From assembly GCF_000422865.1 (NCBI RefSeq), contig NZ_AUGW01000007.1, forward strand, positions 1 through 64,000: 64,000 nt of DNA, given 5' to 3'. The notes under the pieces are model-generated. The model ran no database searches. It saw only the letters and a list, made by a program, of their open reading frames with translations, and had not been told where the DNA came from. The position numbers and the translations under genes were made by a program. Source of the stretch: Oceanospirillum maris DSM 6286. GTDB lineage: Bacteria > Pseudomonadota > Gammaproteobacteria > Pseudomonadales > Halomonadaceae. Every line of letters starts with the position of its first letter. The stretch's first letter is position 1. Positions 1 to 9,457 of the stretch are shown piece after piece.

Positions 1-32
1 AAGCGAATCGACTTGCTTAACTGAGGCTGCGT

Positions 33-60
33 ATTATACAGAGGCAATCCTCGGTGTCAA
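33..60 (-). promoter_or_regulatory. Strong sigma-70 promoter reading left out of the window (probable rRNA operon promoter)
   Basis: On the minus strand a perfect -35 TTGACA (55-60) is followed by a 16-bp spacer and a perfect -10 TATAAT (33-38). The DNA upstream of the -35 (61-95) is A/T-rich, like an UP element. No gene starts in the window to its left, so the transcript leaves the window. In Pseudomonas the gene after tyrS/tyrZ is an rRNA operon, so 16S rRNA is the likely target; this is inference from synteny. Confidence 0.6.
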
Positions 61-171
61 CACTTAAATCAAAACTTTCAAAACTCTTTTCAACGTTGCT
101 TATGGAGAAAAGTGATAGAAAACAAAGTGTTAACCGTTGCTGAGAGACTTGCTCTGTGACAACGAGGGCGA

Positions 172-199
172 ATTATACGCATAAAACCAGGTAACGCAA
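172..199 (-). promoter_or_regulatory. Second leftward promoter-like element upstream of the probable rrn promoter
   Basis: A perfect minus-strand -10 TATAAT (172-177) has a weak TTGCGT (194-199) 16 bp upstream. With the promoter at 33-60 it would form the tandem arrangement usual for rRNA operons. The -35 matches consensus at only three positions, so it may be weak or need an activator. The rest of the 294-bp left-edge gap shows only a GACCTGC/GCAGGCC hairpin near 256-273, which could end tyrS transcription but lacks a T-run. Confidence 0.4.
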
Positions 200-294
200 G
201 GGGCAATCGTAATAAAACTACAAAAAATTAGCACTTATTATAATCCAACTATAAGACCTGCCGAAGCAGGCCTATCTTGGCAGAAACCTTAAAG

Positions 295-1494
295 CTAAGC
301 TAAAGTGATTTTTGCGAACTGCTTTTTACCAGCCTGACAAACGTAGGTGTTACCCTTTTGCAGCTTAAGCGCTGGATCTGCAACCTTGCCATCAACCTTC
401 ACACTACCCGCTGTCAGCATATCTCGAGCAGCTTTCGAGTTTTTGGTTAAACCTGCTTTATTGATAACTGCTGAAACAGGCACTTCTTCTTGGCCTTCAA
501 AGTCGACAGTTACTTCTGGGAGATCTTCTGGCAGCTCACCATCTTTCAAACGATTACCTGCACCTTTATGCGCATTGGCCGCAGCCTCTTCGCCATGGAA
601 TCGTGCCACAAGCTCACGAGCTAACTCAATTTTAATATCACGAGGATTTACACCCTGGTCAACTGAGACCCGCATCGCATCAATATCACTCATCGGCCGG
701 AAGCTGAGCAACTCAAAGTAACGCCACATTAGCGAGTCAGGCATAGAAACGATCTTGCCAAACATTTCGCCCGGCGCATCATTGATGCCAACATAATTGC
801 CCAATGACTTAGACATCTTTTGTACGCCATCCAATCCTTCAAGAATAGGTACGGTAATACAGATTTGCGGCTCTTGCCCTGCACCTTTTTGCAGTTCTCG
901 CCCCATGAGTAGATTAAATTTCTGGTCAGTACCGCCCAGTTCAACATCTGCTCTCATCGCAACGGAGTCATATCCTTGAACAAGAGGATACAAAAACTCA
1001 TGAATTGAAATAGATTGATTGCCTTTATAGCGCTTACTAAAGTCATCGCGCTCAAGCATACGCGCCACTGTTTGCTGGGCCGCTAGCTCAATCATTTCAG
1101 AGGCGGTCATTTTCCCCATCCAATCCGAGTTAAAACACACTTCTGTTTTAGCTGGATCTAGGATTTTAAATACTTGCTCTGTGTACGTTTTAGCATTTCT
1201 TGCTACATCTTCTTCTGTCAGAGGCTTACGAGTGACATTTTTACCGGTAGGGTCACCGATACGGCCAGTGAAATCACCAATCAAGAACATAACGTGATGA
1301 CCAAGCTCTTGAAAATGCCTTAGCTTGTTGATCAGTACGGTGTGGCCCAAGTGCAGATCAGGTGCCGTGGGATCAAACCCTGCCTTCACCCGCAATACAC
1401 GCCCACTCTCAAGCTTTTTTATCAGCTCATCTTCGACTAAAATTTCTTCTGTACCACGCTTAATTAGCGCTAAAGCCTCTGCAACGGATGTCAT
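295..1494 (-). CDS. tyrS: Tyrosyl-tRNA synthetase (TyrZ type)
   Basis: This class I synthetase charges tRNA-Tyr with tyrosine in the cytoplasm. The HIGH motif is HLGH at residues 48-51, the KMSKS loop is intact at 226-230, and the last ~65 residues form an S4-like RNA-binding domain. The 399-residue length and HLGH signature fit the TyrZ (TyrRS-2) subgroup found in Pseudomonas. It is divergent from the M23 peptidase gene and lies upstream of a probable rRNA operon, as PA0668 does. The start at 1494 gives the usual MTSVAEAL N-terminus. Confidence 0.95.
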   Translation of the reverse strand: MTSVAEALALIKRGTEEILVEDELIKKLESGRVLRVKAGFDPTAPDLHLGHTVLINKLRHFQELGHHVMFLIGDFTGRIGDPTGKNVTRKPLTEEDVARNAKTYTEQVFKILDPAKTEVCFNSDWMGKMTASEMIELAAQQTVARMLERDDFSKRYKGNQSISIHEFLYPLVQGYDSVAMRADVELGGTDQKFNLLMGRELQKGAGQEPQICITVPILEGLDGVQKMSKSLGNYVGINDAPGEMFGKIVSMPDSLMWRYFELLSFRPMSDIDAMRVSVDQGVNPRDIKIELARELVARFHGEEAAANAHKGAGNRLKDGELPEDLPEVTVDFEGQEEVPVSAVINKAGLTKNSKAARDMLTAGSVKVDGKVADPALKLQKGNTYVCQAGKKQFAKITLA

Positions 1495-1584
1495 TTTTCC
1501 TACCCTATGTCAATTTTAGCAACATATATCGAATGTTTTTCACCAATTGTAACCTGGAAAAAATGGCGTACATTATAGCATTCA

Positions 1585-1596
1585 GGTAACGTTACC
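1585..1596. promoter_or_regulatory. Perfect palindrome GGTAACGTTACC between tyrS and the M23 peptidase
   Basis: This 12-bp perfect palindrome lies in the divergent spacer 34 bp before the peptidase start. The half-site GTTACC recurs upstream of crcZ and panB in this window, so it may be an operator for a shared regulator. The binding protein is unknown. Confidence 0.35.
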
Positions 1597-1629
1597 CAAC
1601 GTTTTCTACCGGTTCTGGTTCTATTTCTT

Positions 1630-2904
1630 ATGCTTAGACAATTTTCACAACTTAAACACCATATCATTTTGGCTGCGATCATTATAATAGCTGTCATCAT
1701 CGCACTTGTTTCTAGCCAAGATGTATCCGCTAAGCGGATTGATATTCCTTTAGACCTGACCATTGAAGAGAAAGTACATAGCTGGCCTAGACTATCTGAT
1801 GACTGGATTTCATACGAAGTACAAAACGGTGAGACTCTTTCAGAGCTTTTTGATCGGGCGGGCATTCCCGCGTCGGAGCTTTATAAGATATTACACAGCA
1901 AGGAAGTAACAACAGATCTATCCCTACTAATGCCTGGCCAGAAGATTCATTTTCTGCGAGGAAAGAACAAAAGCATCACATCTGTTCGACTTGATACATC
2001 GCCGTTATCGCTTTCTCTATTTAGCAAAACGGAGCAAGGCCGTTACATTGAAGAAAAACTAACAAGAAAGCCTGAGAAAGTTCTTCGTTATTCTGAAGGT
2101 ACTATTAAAGGAGCTTTCTTTACTGCCGGTGAGAACGCAGCCCTTAGCCAACAAACCATTATGGGCTTAGCCAATATCTTTGGCTGGGATATCGATTTTT
2201 CTCTTGATATTCGTCCTGGCGATACCTTTAAGGTCATTTATTATCAAGAGTACTTAGACGGCGTTCGTTTTAGGGATGGCAGTATACTTGCAGCAGAGTT
2301 CACCACGCAGGGACAAACACATCGTACCGTACGCTACACCGACCAAGAGGGTAAGACGGATTACTATTCTCCTGACGGCCATAGCATGCGCAAACAATTC
2401 CTGCGATCACCCGTAGACTTTACCCGAATCAGCTCTCATTTTACGACCCGCCGCTTCCATCCCGTTCTTAACCGCTTCCGCTCTCACCGTGGAACCGATT
2501 ACGCAGCATCCAGAGGCACCCCTATTAAAGCGACTGGTGACGGCAAAATTATTAGAGCGAATTACAGTCGTAGTTATGGCAATCATGTGATCATCAAACA
2601 TGGCACCCGCTATACCACGCTATATGCCCATATGAGTAAAATTGCCCGTAAAATGAGAACAGGTGCAAGCGTTAAACAGGGTCAAATTATTGGTTATGTC
2701 GGAAGCACTGGTTTAGCAACAGGTCCGCATTTGCATTATGAGTTCCGCGTTAACGGTATTCACAAAAACCCAGTGACGATTAAGTTTGCCGATGTAGAAC
2801 CTATTGCCCGAAAAGAGCGCGAACGCTTCGATCAATATGCCTCTAATATTTTAAGCAACTTAAAAACCTACCCTAAGACTCAGCTCGCTAAATTAGAACC
2901 GTGA
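1630..2904 (+). CDS. M23-family murein endopeptidase with LysM-like/OapA region (MepM-like)
   Basis: A peptidoglycan DD-endopeptidase anchored to the inner membrane and facing the periplasm. One N-terminal membrane segment (about residues 13-28) is followed by a LysM/OapA-type region starting with YEVQNGETLSELF near residue 63, and then a LytM/M23 domain. The zinc-binding residues are intact: H286 and D290 in HRGTD, and H367/H369 in HLHYEF, so it should be catalytically active. Its 424-residue length suits MepM/YebA proteins. It overlaps anmK by 4 bp, which joins murein cleavage to recycling of the released anhydro-sugars. No clear ribosome-binding site precedes the chosen ATG. Confidence 0.9.
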   Translation: MLRQFSQLKHHIILAAIIIIAVIIALVSSQDVSAKRIDIPLDLTIEEKVHSWPRLSDDWISYEVQNGETLSELFDRAGIPASELYKILHSKEVTTDLSLLMPGQKIHFLRGKNKSITSVRLDTSPLSLSLFSKTEQGRYIEEKLTRKPEKVLRYSEGTIKGAFFTAGENAALSQQTIMGLANIFGWDIDFSLDIRPGDTFKVIYYQEYLDGVRFRDGSILAAEFTTQGQTHRTVRYTDQEGKTDYYSPDGHSMRKQFLRSPVDFTRISSHFTTRRFHPVLNRFRSHRGTDYAASRGTPIKATGDGKIIRANYSRSYGNHVIIKHGTRYTTLYAHMSKIARKMRTGASVKQGQIIGYVGSTGLATGPHLHYEFRVNGIHKNPVTIKFADVEPIARKERERFDQYASNILSNLKTYPKTQLAKLEP

Positions 2905-4010
2905 GCAAACTTTATATAGGCTTAATGTCAGGCACAAGTGCCGATGGTATTGATGCGGCGCTGGTTGAATTTGATTCTACCCGGCGCCCCGCCTATACCA
3001 TTAAAGCAGCTGTCGACTGCCCATATAAACCAGAGTTTCGTCACCAGCTACTTGATATCGCACTAAACAACGAGTGCAGCAAAATGCAGATTGGCACCGT
3101 AAGCGCTCAGCTTGCCGATCTATTTGCAGAAGCCGTTAATCAGCTCCTCAAATCGGAAAACCTTACAGCGTCTGCTATAACAGCGATAGGCAGTCATGGC
3201 CATACCATTGACCACGCCCCCAATAATCCACTGCCTTATACACTTCAAATCACGGATCATGCACGCCTGACAGAGAAGACAGGGATTACAACGGTGTGTG
3301 ATTTTCGAAGTAGAGATATCGCAGCTGGAGGACAAGGAGCACCTCTCGTTCCTGCATTCCACCGCTGGCTGTTCGCTCAAAACAGCGATAACCGGCCAAA
3401 GGGACAGGCAATTATAAATATTGGTGGTATTAGCAACATCACATTACTTGAAGCAGGACTAGGCTATGATTGCGGCCCAGGGAACTGTCTTATGGATCAC
3501 TGGCACTATATCCATACCACTGAGAATTTTGACTACGCAGGTGAGACGGCTAGAAAAGGGCGCTTACTAACCAACCTATTAGAGTCAATGCTGGCTGAGC
3601 CTTACTTCTCTATTCCAGCCCCTAAGAGTACGGGGCGAGAATATTTTAACCAACAATGGTTAGAGCCGTTTCTCATAGGGCAGGATTACTTATGGCAGGA
3701 TGTTGCTCATACATTGACTGCTCTAACGGCCCATATAATAACAAACCAACTGAAGGCACATCACTGCAAATCAGCCTTTATTTGCGGTGGCGGAAGTCAT
3801 AACCAATTGCTTATTGAAATGATCGAACAGCAAAGCGATACCAACACCATCATCACAACAACTCACGATCTCGGTATCGATCCAGACTGGATGGAGGCGG
3901 CAGCATTCGCATGGCTAGCCCAGCAAACACTTGAAGGTCTTCCAGGTAATCTTCCAAGCGCAACCGGAGCTTCCGGCTATCGAGTACTTGGCGCTATCTA
4001 TCCAGTATAG
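2901..4010 (+). CDS. anmK: Anhydro-N-acetylmuramic acid kinase
   Basis: Phosphorylates and hydrolyses 1,6-anhydro-MurNAc to MurNAc-6-phosphate in cytoplasmic murein recycling. The N-terminus carries the family signature GLMSGTSADGIDAAL, and CGGGSHN occurs near residue 295. The 369-residue length is normal. The start is a GTG that overlaps the stop of the upstream peptidase gene (GTGA), indicating translational coupling. A bidirectional terminator follows. Confidence 0.95.
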   Translation: MSKLYIGLMSGTSADGIDAALVEFDSTRRPAYTIKAAVDCPYKPEFRHQLLDIALNNECSKMQIGTVSAQLADLFAEAVNQLLKSENLTASAITAIGSHGHTIDHAPNNPLPYTLQITDHARLTEKTGITTVCDFRSRDIAAGGQGAPLVPAFHRWLFAQNSDNRPKGQAIINIGGISNITLLEAGLGYDCGPGNCLMDHWHYIHTTENFDYAGETARKGRLLTNLLESMLAEPYFSIPAPKSTGREYFNQQWLEPFLIGQDYLWQDVAHTLTALTAHIITNQLKAHHCKSAFICGGGSHNQLLIEMIEQQSDTNTIITTTHDLGIDPDWMEAAAFAWLAQQTLEGLPGNLPSATGASGYRVLGAIYPV

Positions 4011-4073
4011 TGCGATCGATTTGCCCTACCAAGCTGGCCTTGTATGTTCTTCTGTAGATCAAATGGCGGCCAC

Positions 4074-4099
4074 AAAAAAAGCAGCCTAAGCTGCTTTTT
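4074..4099. terminator. Bidirectional terminator between anmK and erpA
   Basis: An AAAGCAGC / GCTGCTTT stem with a CTAA loop is flanked by an A-run on the left and a T-run on the right. It can therefore end the convergent anmK (+) and erpA (-) transcripts. Confidence 0.8.
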
Positions 4100-4137
4100 A
4101 TCAATACTGAAAAAACCAATACATTACAACATAGTCA

Positions 4138-4488
4138 TTAAACGGTGAATGAAGAACCGCAACCACAAGTCGTTGTCGCATTGGGGTTTTGCACAATAAA
4201 TTGTGCACCTTGCAAGCCTTCCTGATAATCCACGACCGAGCCTACCAAATAGGGATAACTCATAGGATCAACAACCATTTTTACGCCACCATTTTCTATC
4301 ACAGTATCGTCTTCTTGGTTAGACTCATCAAAGTCAAAGCCGTACTGAAAACCAGAACATCCACCACCTGTCACATACACACGCAGCTTTAGCTCTGGAT
4401 TCTGTTCAGACTCAACCAGTTCATGAACCTTGTTAGCCGCTGAATCGGTCAATGTCATGGCTTGAGGTATATAAACATCCGCCGTCAT
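4138..4488 (-). CDS. erpA: Iron-sulfur cluster insertion protein ErpA (A-type carrier)
   Basis: A-type carrier that passes Fe-S clusters to apoproteins such as IspG. The three cluster cysteines are present in [11 protein letters not shown] and in the C-terminal CGCG. The start at 4488 ([11 protein letters not shown], 116 aa) fits homologues and has a GGAG upstream; an upstream extension of ten codons looks spurious. In Pseudomonas erpA is next to anmK, as here. Confidence 0.93.
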   Translation of the reverse strand: MTADVYIPQAMTLTDSAANKVHELVESEQNPELKLRVYVTGGGCSGFQYGFDFDESNQEDDTVIENGGVKMVVDPMSYPYLVGSVVDYQEGLQGAQFIVQNPNATTTCGCGSSFTV

Positions 4489-4596
4489 TGTTCGCTCCGA
4501 AAATAAGATCAAAATCAATTATCGGCTTAACCAACCAAAACAGTCAACTACTATCAGAATTGATCCTCTAAAACCAAGGTAATCAATCAATGACAT

Positions 4597-5130
4597 CTAG
4601 GCTTTTTTGTCGGTGGCCGGCTCAAGTTTCTTATCAGTGGCCATAGACTTTTTATCTGCAGTCGCAAGCTTTGCTTTTAGATCCGTTTCTTTAGAGATAC
4701 GGCCTTCTTCAAAGACAGGCTTTTCATAAGTAACATTCTTTGGCATAGCAGGGCGATTTTCTGGTTTGCCACGATAGCGATGCATCAATCCACCACTAAC
4801 CTGTGACCCCATAACCATCTCAATCATATTGTAAAAAATATCGCCTTTAACAATAGCTCGTGAAGCTAATTCAATATGCTCACAAGAATGAATATCACCT
4901 TCAACTTGGCCATTAACGATAATATGAGGCGCTGATATTTCACCAACGACAACACCTTTCTCACTAATACGAACGACTGCTTTTGAATCATCTTCAGCGA
5001 TAATATTGCCAAAGATTTTACCATCAATATGCAAGCCACCGCTGAAATGTAAGTCTCCAACAATCTCGGCTTTCCCTGACACCAAGGTATCAAAATGATG
5101 CGTACTTTGTTTGCTGTTATTTCCAAACAT
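4597..5130 (-). CDS. Bactofilin (polymer-forming cytoskeletal protein)
   Basis: Small filament-forming protein built as a right-handed beta-helix. The central region (about residues 10-110) has the repeating hydrophobic/glycine pattern seen in VSGKAEIVGDLHFSGGLHIDGKIFG. The tail is charged and lysine-rich, with ATDKK-type repeats at the C-terminus. The start MFGNNSKQ is chosen because AGGAGG precedes it; the longer frame would include that site in the coding region. It begins 2 bp after the preceding gene's stop, so the two are probably co-translated. It may act in cell shape or envelope assembly. Confidence 0.88.
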   Translation of the reverse strand: MFGNNSKQSTHHFDTLVSGKAEIVGDLHFSGGLHIDGKIFGNIIAEDDSKAVVRISEKGVVVGEISAPHIIVNGQVEGDIHSCEHIELASRAIVKGDIFYNMIEMVMGSQVSGGLMHRYRGKPENRPAMPKNVTYEKPVFEEGRISKETDLKAKLATADKKSMATDKKLEPATDKKA

Positions 5131-5132
5131 GC

Positions 5133-5876
5133 CTAAACAGCCTCCTGAGCTGACCATTCATAATTCTTTTCAACTCGCATAGCCTTACGGCCAGTAGATT
5201 GTAGAATTACTTCAATTTTTTCTGGTTTGAAACCTTTAGGCAATACCATTTCACCACTTACGTTTTGGAAAAAACGGAAACGAAATTTTACGCCCAAGTC
5301 CTTAACATCGGGGGACAAATCACGCAGAGGTAATACCCTTCGTGTCGATCCTTGCATGCCTACGACACTAACAAGCGCATGCCCTTCAATATAATCATTA
5401 TTATCGGCTGCTTGAGTTAGTACTAACTTAAAGCTAAACCGAGAAGGGTTGAGCGTTTGACCCACAGCCCAGCTTTCAATCCGTAAACCTTGATCTTCGC
5501 TACTTGGAGCCATTACACGCTTATAGAATGTTACTTCATTCTCAAGTTGTGCAATGCGCGCATTAAGATCAGTAATGGTATTACGAACTTCTGCATAGGT
5601 TTTCTGATCAATTTGATTACCACGAGATAATACCGCAGTTTTTTGGCGCAACTGTTCGTTTTCTTTATCAAGCTCGGAAAGGGTTTCCCGAAGCTCGTCA
5701 CGTTCAATCACTGCTGAACGTCGTTCTTCCCAGCCTTGATACCGGCCATAGCCGAGCCCGGCAAGAACAATCGCTGTTAAAAATAGTATAAAAATAGTCC
5801 TGCGCATAAAGCGCTGCATAGGACTAAAAGACACTATTTCTAACTGATCCTGTTTACTTCCTTTGACCATTGCCAT
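5133..5876 (-). CDS. Membrane-anchored coiled-coil protein (DUF6776-like), bactofilin partner candidate
   Basis: A 247-residue protein with one membrane segment at about residues 25-45 (RTIFILFLTAIVLAGLGYG). A heptad-rich coiled coil follows (about 60-120, RDELRETLSELDKENEQLRQ), then a globular periplasmic-looking domain to the end. Its biochemical function is unknown. The tight spacing to the bactofilin gene suggests that it anchors or receives bactofilin filaments at the inner membrane. Either ATG, at 5876 or two codons later, could be the start. Confidence 0.75.
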   Translation of the reverse strand: MAMVKGSKQDQLEIVSFSPMQRFMRRTIFILFLTAIVLAGLGYGRYQGWEERRSAVIERDELRETLSELDKENEQLRQKTAVLSRGNQIDQKTYAEVRNTITDLNARIAQLENEVTFYKRVMAPSSEDQGLRIESWAVGQTLNPSRFSFKLVLTQAADNNDYIEGHALVSVVGMQGSTRRVLPLRDLSPDVKDLGVKFRFRFFQNVSGEMVLPKGFKPEKIEVILQSTGRKAMRVEKNYEWSAQEAV

Positions 5877-5902
5877 ACCTGGTAGCTCTTATTATTTGAG
5901 AG

Positions 5903-6934
5903 TTACGGCATCAATCCGATCTGATTGAGCCCAGTCTTTTCATCAAGACCAAACATGAGATTCATATTCTGAATGGCCTGCCCGGATGCCCCTTTGACCA
6001 AATTATCGATCACGGATAATACCACAACTTTCTTGCCATTCTGGGGCCTGTGCAACGAAATTCTACACATATTTACACCTCTTACACTCCTTGTAGAGGG
6101 GTGAGAACCTGCTGGCATAACATCAACAAAAGGCTCATCTTTATAACGCTTTTCGTAAAGCGCTTGTAGATCAACATCTTGCCCTTCGTGCAAGTCGGCG
6201 TAAACCGTTGCATGAATACCTCGAATCATAGGCATTAAGTGGGGTACGAAAGTAAGATCAATATCCTTACCTGCACCACGAGCAAGTTCTTGATTAATTT
6301 CAGGTAAATGACGATGCCCAGATGCACCATAGGCCATAACAGACTCGCTTGTTTCACACAATAACGAACCCACTTTTGCACCGCGTCCTGCACCACTGAC
6401 ACCTGATTTACAATCCGCGACAATCTCAGGCTTAACTAAGCCCGACTCCAGCAAAGGTAACGCTGCTAACTGCACCGCTGTTGGGTAGCACCCTGGGACA
6501 GCAACCAGTCGCGCATTTTTAATCGCTTCACGTTGAGTTTCAGGCAAACCATATACCGCTTCTTTTAATAGCTCTGGTGCTCCGTGAGGCTGGTTATACC
6601 ATTGAGCCCACAGATCTGGATCACGTAGACGGAAGTCTGCTGACAGATCAATCACACGACTGCCTTTTGCTAGAATCTCTCCCGCCAAACTATGGGCAAC
6701 CCCATGAGGTGTTGCAAAAAAGACTACATCGCAGGCCGCCAACGCATCAGAGTCTGGCTCTGTGAATTTAATATCGTAGTGACCGCGAAGATTCGGGTAC
6801 ATGTCGGCTACGGACACACCAGCTTCTGATCGAGAGGTAATCACTTCAACCTGTGCATCAGAGTGTTGCGCTAATAAACGTAACAACTCAACTCCGGTGT
6901 AACCGGTTCCACCAACAATGCCGACTTTAATCAC
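5903..6934 (-). CDS. argC: N-acetyl-gamma-glutamyl-phosphate reductase
   Basis: NADPH-dependent third step of arginine synthesis. It has an N-terminal Rossmann fold ([18 protein letters not shown]), the catalytic cysteine C149 in VPGCYPTA, and the C-terminal [16 protein letters not shown] motif. The 343-residue length is standard. It lies just upstream of the DUF6776-bactofilin pair on the same strand and is divergent from the ClC channel gene. Confidence 0.96.
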   Translation of the reverse strand: MIKVGIVGGTGYTGVELLRLLAQHSDAQVEVITSRSEAGVSVADMYPNLRGHYDIKFTEPDSDALAACDVVFFATPHGVAHSLAGEILAKGSRVIDLSADFRLRDPDLWAQWYNQPHGAPELLKEAVYGLPETQREAIKNARLVAVPGCYPTAVQLAALPLLESGLVKPEIVADCKSGVSGAGRGAKVGSLLCETSESVMAYGASGHRHLPEINQELARGAGKDIDLTFVPHLMPMIRGIHATVYADLHEGQDVDLQALYEKRYKDEPFVDVMPAGSHPSTRSVRGVNMCRISLHRPQNGKKVVVLSVIDNLVKGASGQAIQNMNLMFGLDEKTGLNQIGLMP

Positions 6935-6959
6935 TACAACTCTCCACTATTAATAAGTA

Positions 6960-7017
6960 TTGGATCGAAATTAAGTCTTAGATCGAATATTAATGCTTGG
7001 ATCAAACTCTTTAATCG
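6960..7017. repeat. Three imperfect tandem units of 18-21 bp between argC and the ClC gene
   Basis: Successive units begin TTGGATCGAA (6960), TTAGATCGAA (6978) and TTGGATCAAA (6997), each followed by an A/T-rich tail. A TATAAT hexamer at 7026-7031 could be the -10 for the rightward ClC gene. The repeats could bind a regulator of argC or the channel, or may be replication-slippage products. Confidence 0.5.
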
Positions 7018-7072
7018 AATCTCGGTATAATACACAAAATTCAGGGCTTATGTATGCTATCCCACTTGATCA

Positions 7073-8839
7073 ATGGACGTCATTTTGGCTAACAACCTGT
7101 TCAATAAACCTTTTTTCCAACGATTCACACTGCAGCATTTTCGTGAGCGTTTGGCACATCTTGATGCGCTGCCACAATTAACACTGCTAGGCCTGATTTC
7201 TGGCTTGGCAACAGGCGGCGTTATGGTGCTATTTATTAGCAGCCTAAACGCACTTTCTGAGCTGTTACTGGGAATCGAACCTGAGGATCACGAATCACTA
7301 CCCCTCACCATTAGAGTAATTACACCTCTTATCGGCTGCTTACTACTCGCTTTGGTTTTTCGTCTTTGTCGCCCAAAATGGCGCTCTTCCGGTGTAGGCC
7401 ATGTTCTTGAACGCTTCACTTTCAACCAAGGGCATATGCCCTGGCAAAATGCGGTCATCCAATATATTAATGCCATTATTAGCCTTGCTAGCGGGCTATC
7501 GGCTGGCCGTGAAGGCCCTGCGGTTCATATGGGTGCGAGTATCAGCAGCTTTTTGGGTATCAGTTTAAAGCTTCCCAATAATAGTATTCGTCTACTTGCA
7601 GGTTGCGGCTCCGCCGCCGCCATCGGGGCATCCTTTAATACCCCCATCGCTGGTGTTATTTTCGCAATGGAAGTTATCATGGCGGAATACTCACTCGTTG
7701 GCTTTATACCCATCATATTAGCCTCTGTCAGCGGTACAGCTCTAAGCCAGTTTTTACTCGGTGGAGGCAGTCTATTTCAAGCAACACCAACGGCTCTTTA
7801 CACTTTGGCGGAGCTCCCTTGGGTTGCCGCTAGCGGTATTATTATTGGTATTCTTGCTACGTTTTTTATTAGCTTCTCCGGTTTCTTATTTCGCACACAC
7901 CATTGGCCAGTGGAGGTACGATTTCTGCTTGCAGGTCTAATCACCGCGCTTAGCGCTGCATTACTACCTTCGCTATTAGGTAGCGGTTTTGACTTGGTAA
8001 ACCTATCGTTTAACGGTGAGCTAGGGGTTAGCTTACTCTTGTTCTTAGCGTTATCTAAGTTACTGCTGACAGCGGTCACTTTTGGCCTTGGCGTTCCCAT
8101 TGGTATCATAGGCCCCGTTATGGTCGTGGGAGGGCTAATGGGAGCGGTGATGGGACATATTGGCTCTTTTCTAGCCGGTACGCAGGTTTCTGATATTAGT
8201 GTTTATGCCATGATTGGCATGGCAAGCATGATGGCGGCAAGCTTACAGGCTCCGTTGGCGGCATTAATGGCATTGATGGAGCTTACGGGCAATCCGCATA
8301 TTATTATGCCGGGGATGTTAGCGGTTGTATCAGCAACACTAACAAATCGCTATTTACTTCCCGATCACCCTTCAATTTTCCAATACGCTCTTGAACTAAA
8401 CGGCGTCAAGATGAAACATCTTGGTTTATCTCAGATACTCAGTAGAACCGGTATTGGCGCCATAATGAGTAAAGACTTTAAACGATGTACTAATCATCTA
8501 AGTCTCGGCCATGCCAAAACAGTGTTAGCCGCCAAGCCTCGCTGGCTACTGATTCATGAGGATGACAACGATCATTTTGTATTGATGCCCGCTGCAGATC
8601 TATCTAACCATCTTTACCTAATAAGCCAAGATTCACACAAAACACCAGAACATATTCTGCTGAACGATGTACCGTCAGAAGATCGGCTAAGCGCCAGCCC
8701 TTTTCCTCAATCAGCAACACTGGCGGAGGCTCAAGAAAAAATTGCCGATATGCGCACGGATGCACTCTATATTTGCGCCGAGAATAATGAGGTTAAAGGT
8801 ATTGTCACCCCAGGCATGATCGAAGAATTCTACCGCTAG
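7073..8839 (+). CDS. ClC-family chloride channel/transporter with C-terminal CBS-like region
   Basis: Integral inner-membrane anion channel or Cl-/H+ exchanger. The gating glutamate is present in GREGPAVH (E147, equivalent to E148 of E. coli ClcA). GSAAAIGASFNTPIAGVIFAME and GVPIGIIGP match later family motifs. The usual GSGIP selectivity loop reads SSGVGH, which may alter ion selectivity. Membrane helices run to about residue 430. The remaining ~150 residues look like a degenerate CBS pair. The 588-residue length exceeds E. coli ClcA because of this tail. Confidence 0.9.
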   Translation: MDVILANNLFNKPFFQRFTLQHFRERLAHLDALPQLTLLGLISGLATGGVMVLFISSLNALSELLLGIEPEDHESLPLTIRVITPLIGCLLLALVFRLCRPKWRSSGVGHVLERFTFNQGHMPWQNAVIQYINAIISLASGLSAGREGPAVHMGASISSFLGISLKLPNNSIRLLAGCGSAAAIGASFNTPIAGVIFAMEVIMAEYSLVGFIPIILASVSGTALSQFLLGGGSLFQATPTALYTLAELPWVAASGIIIGILATFFISFSGFLFRTHHWPVEVRFLLAGLITALSAALLPSLLGSGFDLVNLSFNGELGVSLLLFLALSKLLLTAVTFGLGVPIGIIGPVMVVGGLMGAVMGHIGSFLAGTQVSDISVYAMIGMASMMAASLQAPLAALMALMELTGNPHIIMPGMLAVVSATLTNRYLLPDHPSIFQYALELNGVKMKHLGLSQILSRTGIGAIMSKDFKRCTNHLSLGHAKTVLAAKPRWLLIHEDDNDHFVLMPAADLSNHLYLISQDSHKTPEHILLNDVPSEDRLSASPFPQSATLAEAQEKIADMRTDALYICAENNEVKGIVTPGMIEEFYR

Positions 8840-8955
8840 TTAAATATTAAACGCGGGGAGATCCCGTCAATCAACACGAATAAAATAGCATCGCATCCCC
8901 ATGTCACCACATGCTAATGTGTGCCTTATGCGACAGATTACTCAAAGGAGTTATT

Positions 8956-9390
8956 ATGGATTTTCTATGGGTTAAAGCCTTTCATCTAATGGCCATTGTC
9001 ACTTGGTTTAGTGGCTTATTTTATCTGCCAAGGCTCTATGTCTACCACGCTGAAACCCAAGATGAAGCGGGAAGAGAGCGTTTTAAAGTTATGGAACGCA
9101 AGTTGTATCGAGGTATCGCAACGCCATCAATGATTGTCGTCGTAGCGCTGGGTCTTTGGTTGTTAAGCATGAATGCCAGCTACTACCTGTCTCAACCGTG
9201 GATGCACGCCAAGCTAACCTTGGTTACCTTACTGATTGGCTATCATTTTGCCTGTGGTCATTACCGGAAATTATTCGCAGAAGACAGGAATACCCACAGT
9301 CATAAATTTTACCGTGTTTTTAATGAGTTGCCGGTTTTTGCCCTAATTGGCATTATCATTCTTGTCGTTGTTAAACCCTTTTCAGGTTAA
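8956..9390 (+). CDS. hemJ: HemJ-type protoporphyrinogen IX oxidase (membrane protein)
   Basis: Small four-helix membrane protein that oxidises protoporphyrinogen IX in haem synthesis. The conserved histidine in VKAFHLMAIVTWFSGLFYLPRL and the family pattern through the C-terminus are present. The start at 8956 (MDFLWVKAF, 144 aa) has AAAGGAG 5 bp upstream; an earlier in-frame ATG has no site. Pseudomonas carries this gene near argC. Assignment rests on overall family resemblance. Confidence 0.82.
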   Translation: MDFLWVKAFHLMAIVTWFSGLFYLPRLYVYHAETQDEAGRERFKVMERKLYRGIATPSMIVVVALGLWLLSMNASYYLSQPWMHAKLTLVTLLIGYHFACGHYRKLFAEDRNTHSHKFYRVFNELPVFALIGIIILVVVKPFSG

Positions 9391-9457
9391 GCCCTTTTCT
9401 ATCAGGCTTAATGCCTTGCGCTACGGCTAACCGACCTTATTTTCTGGGAGTTTTATA

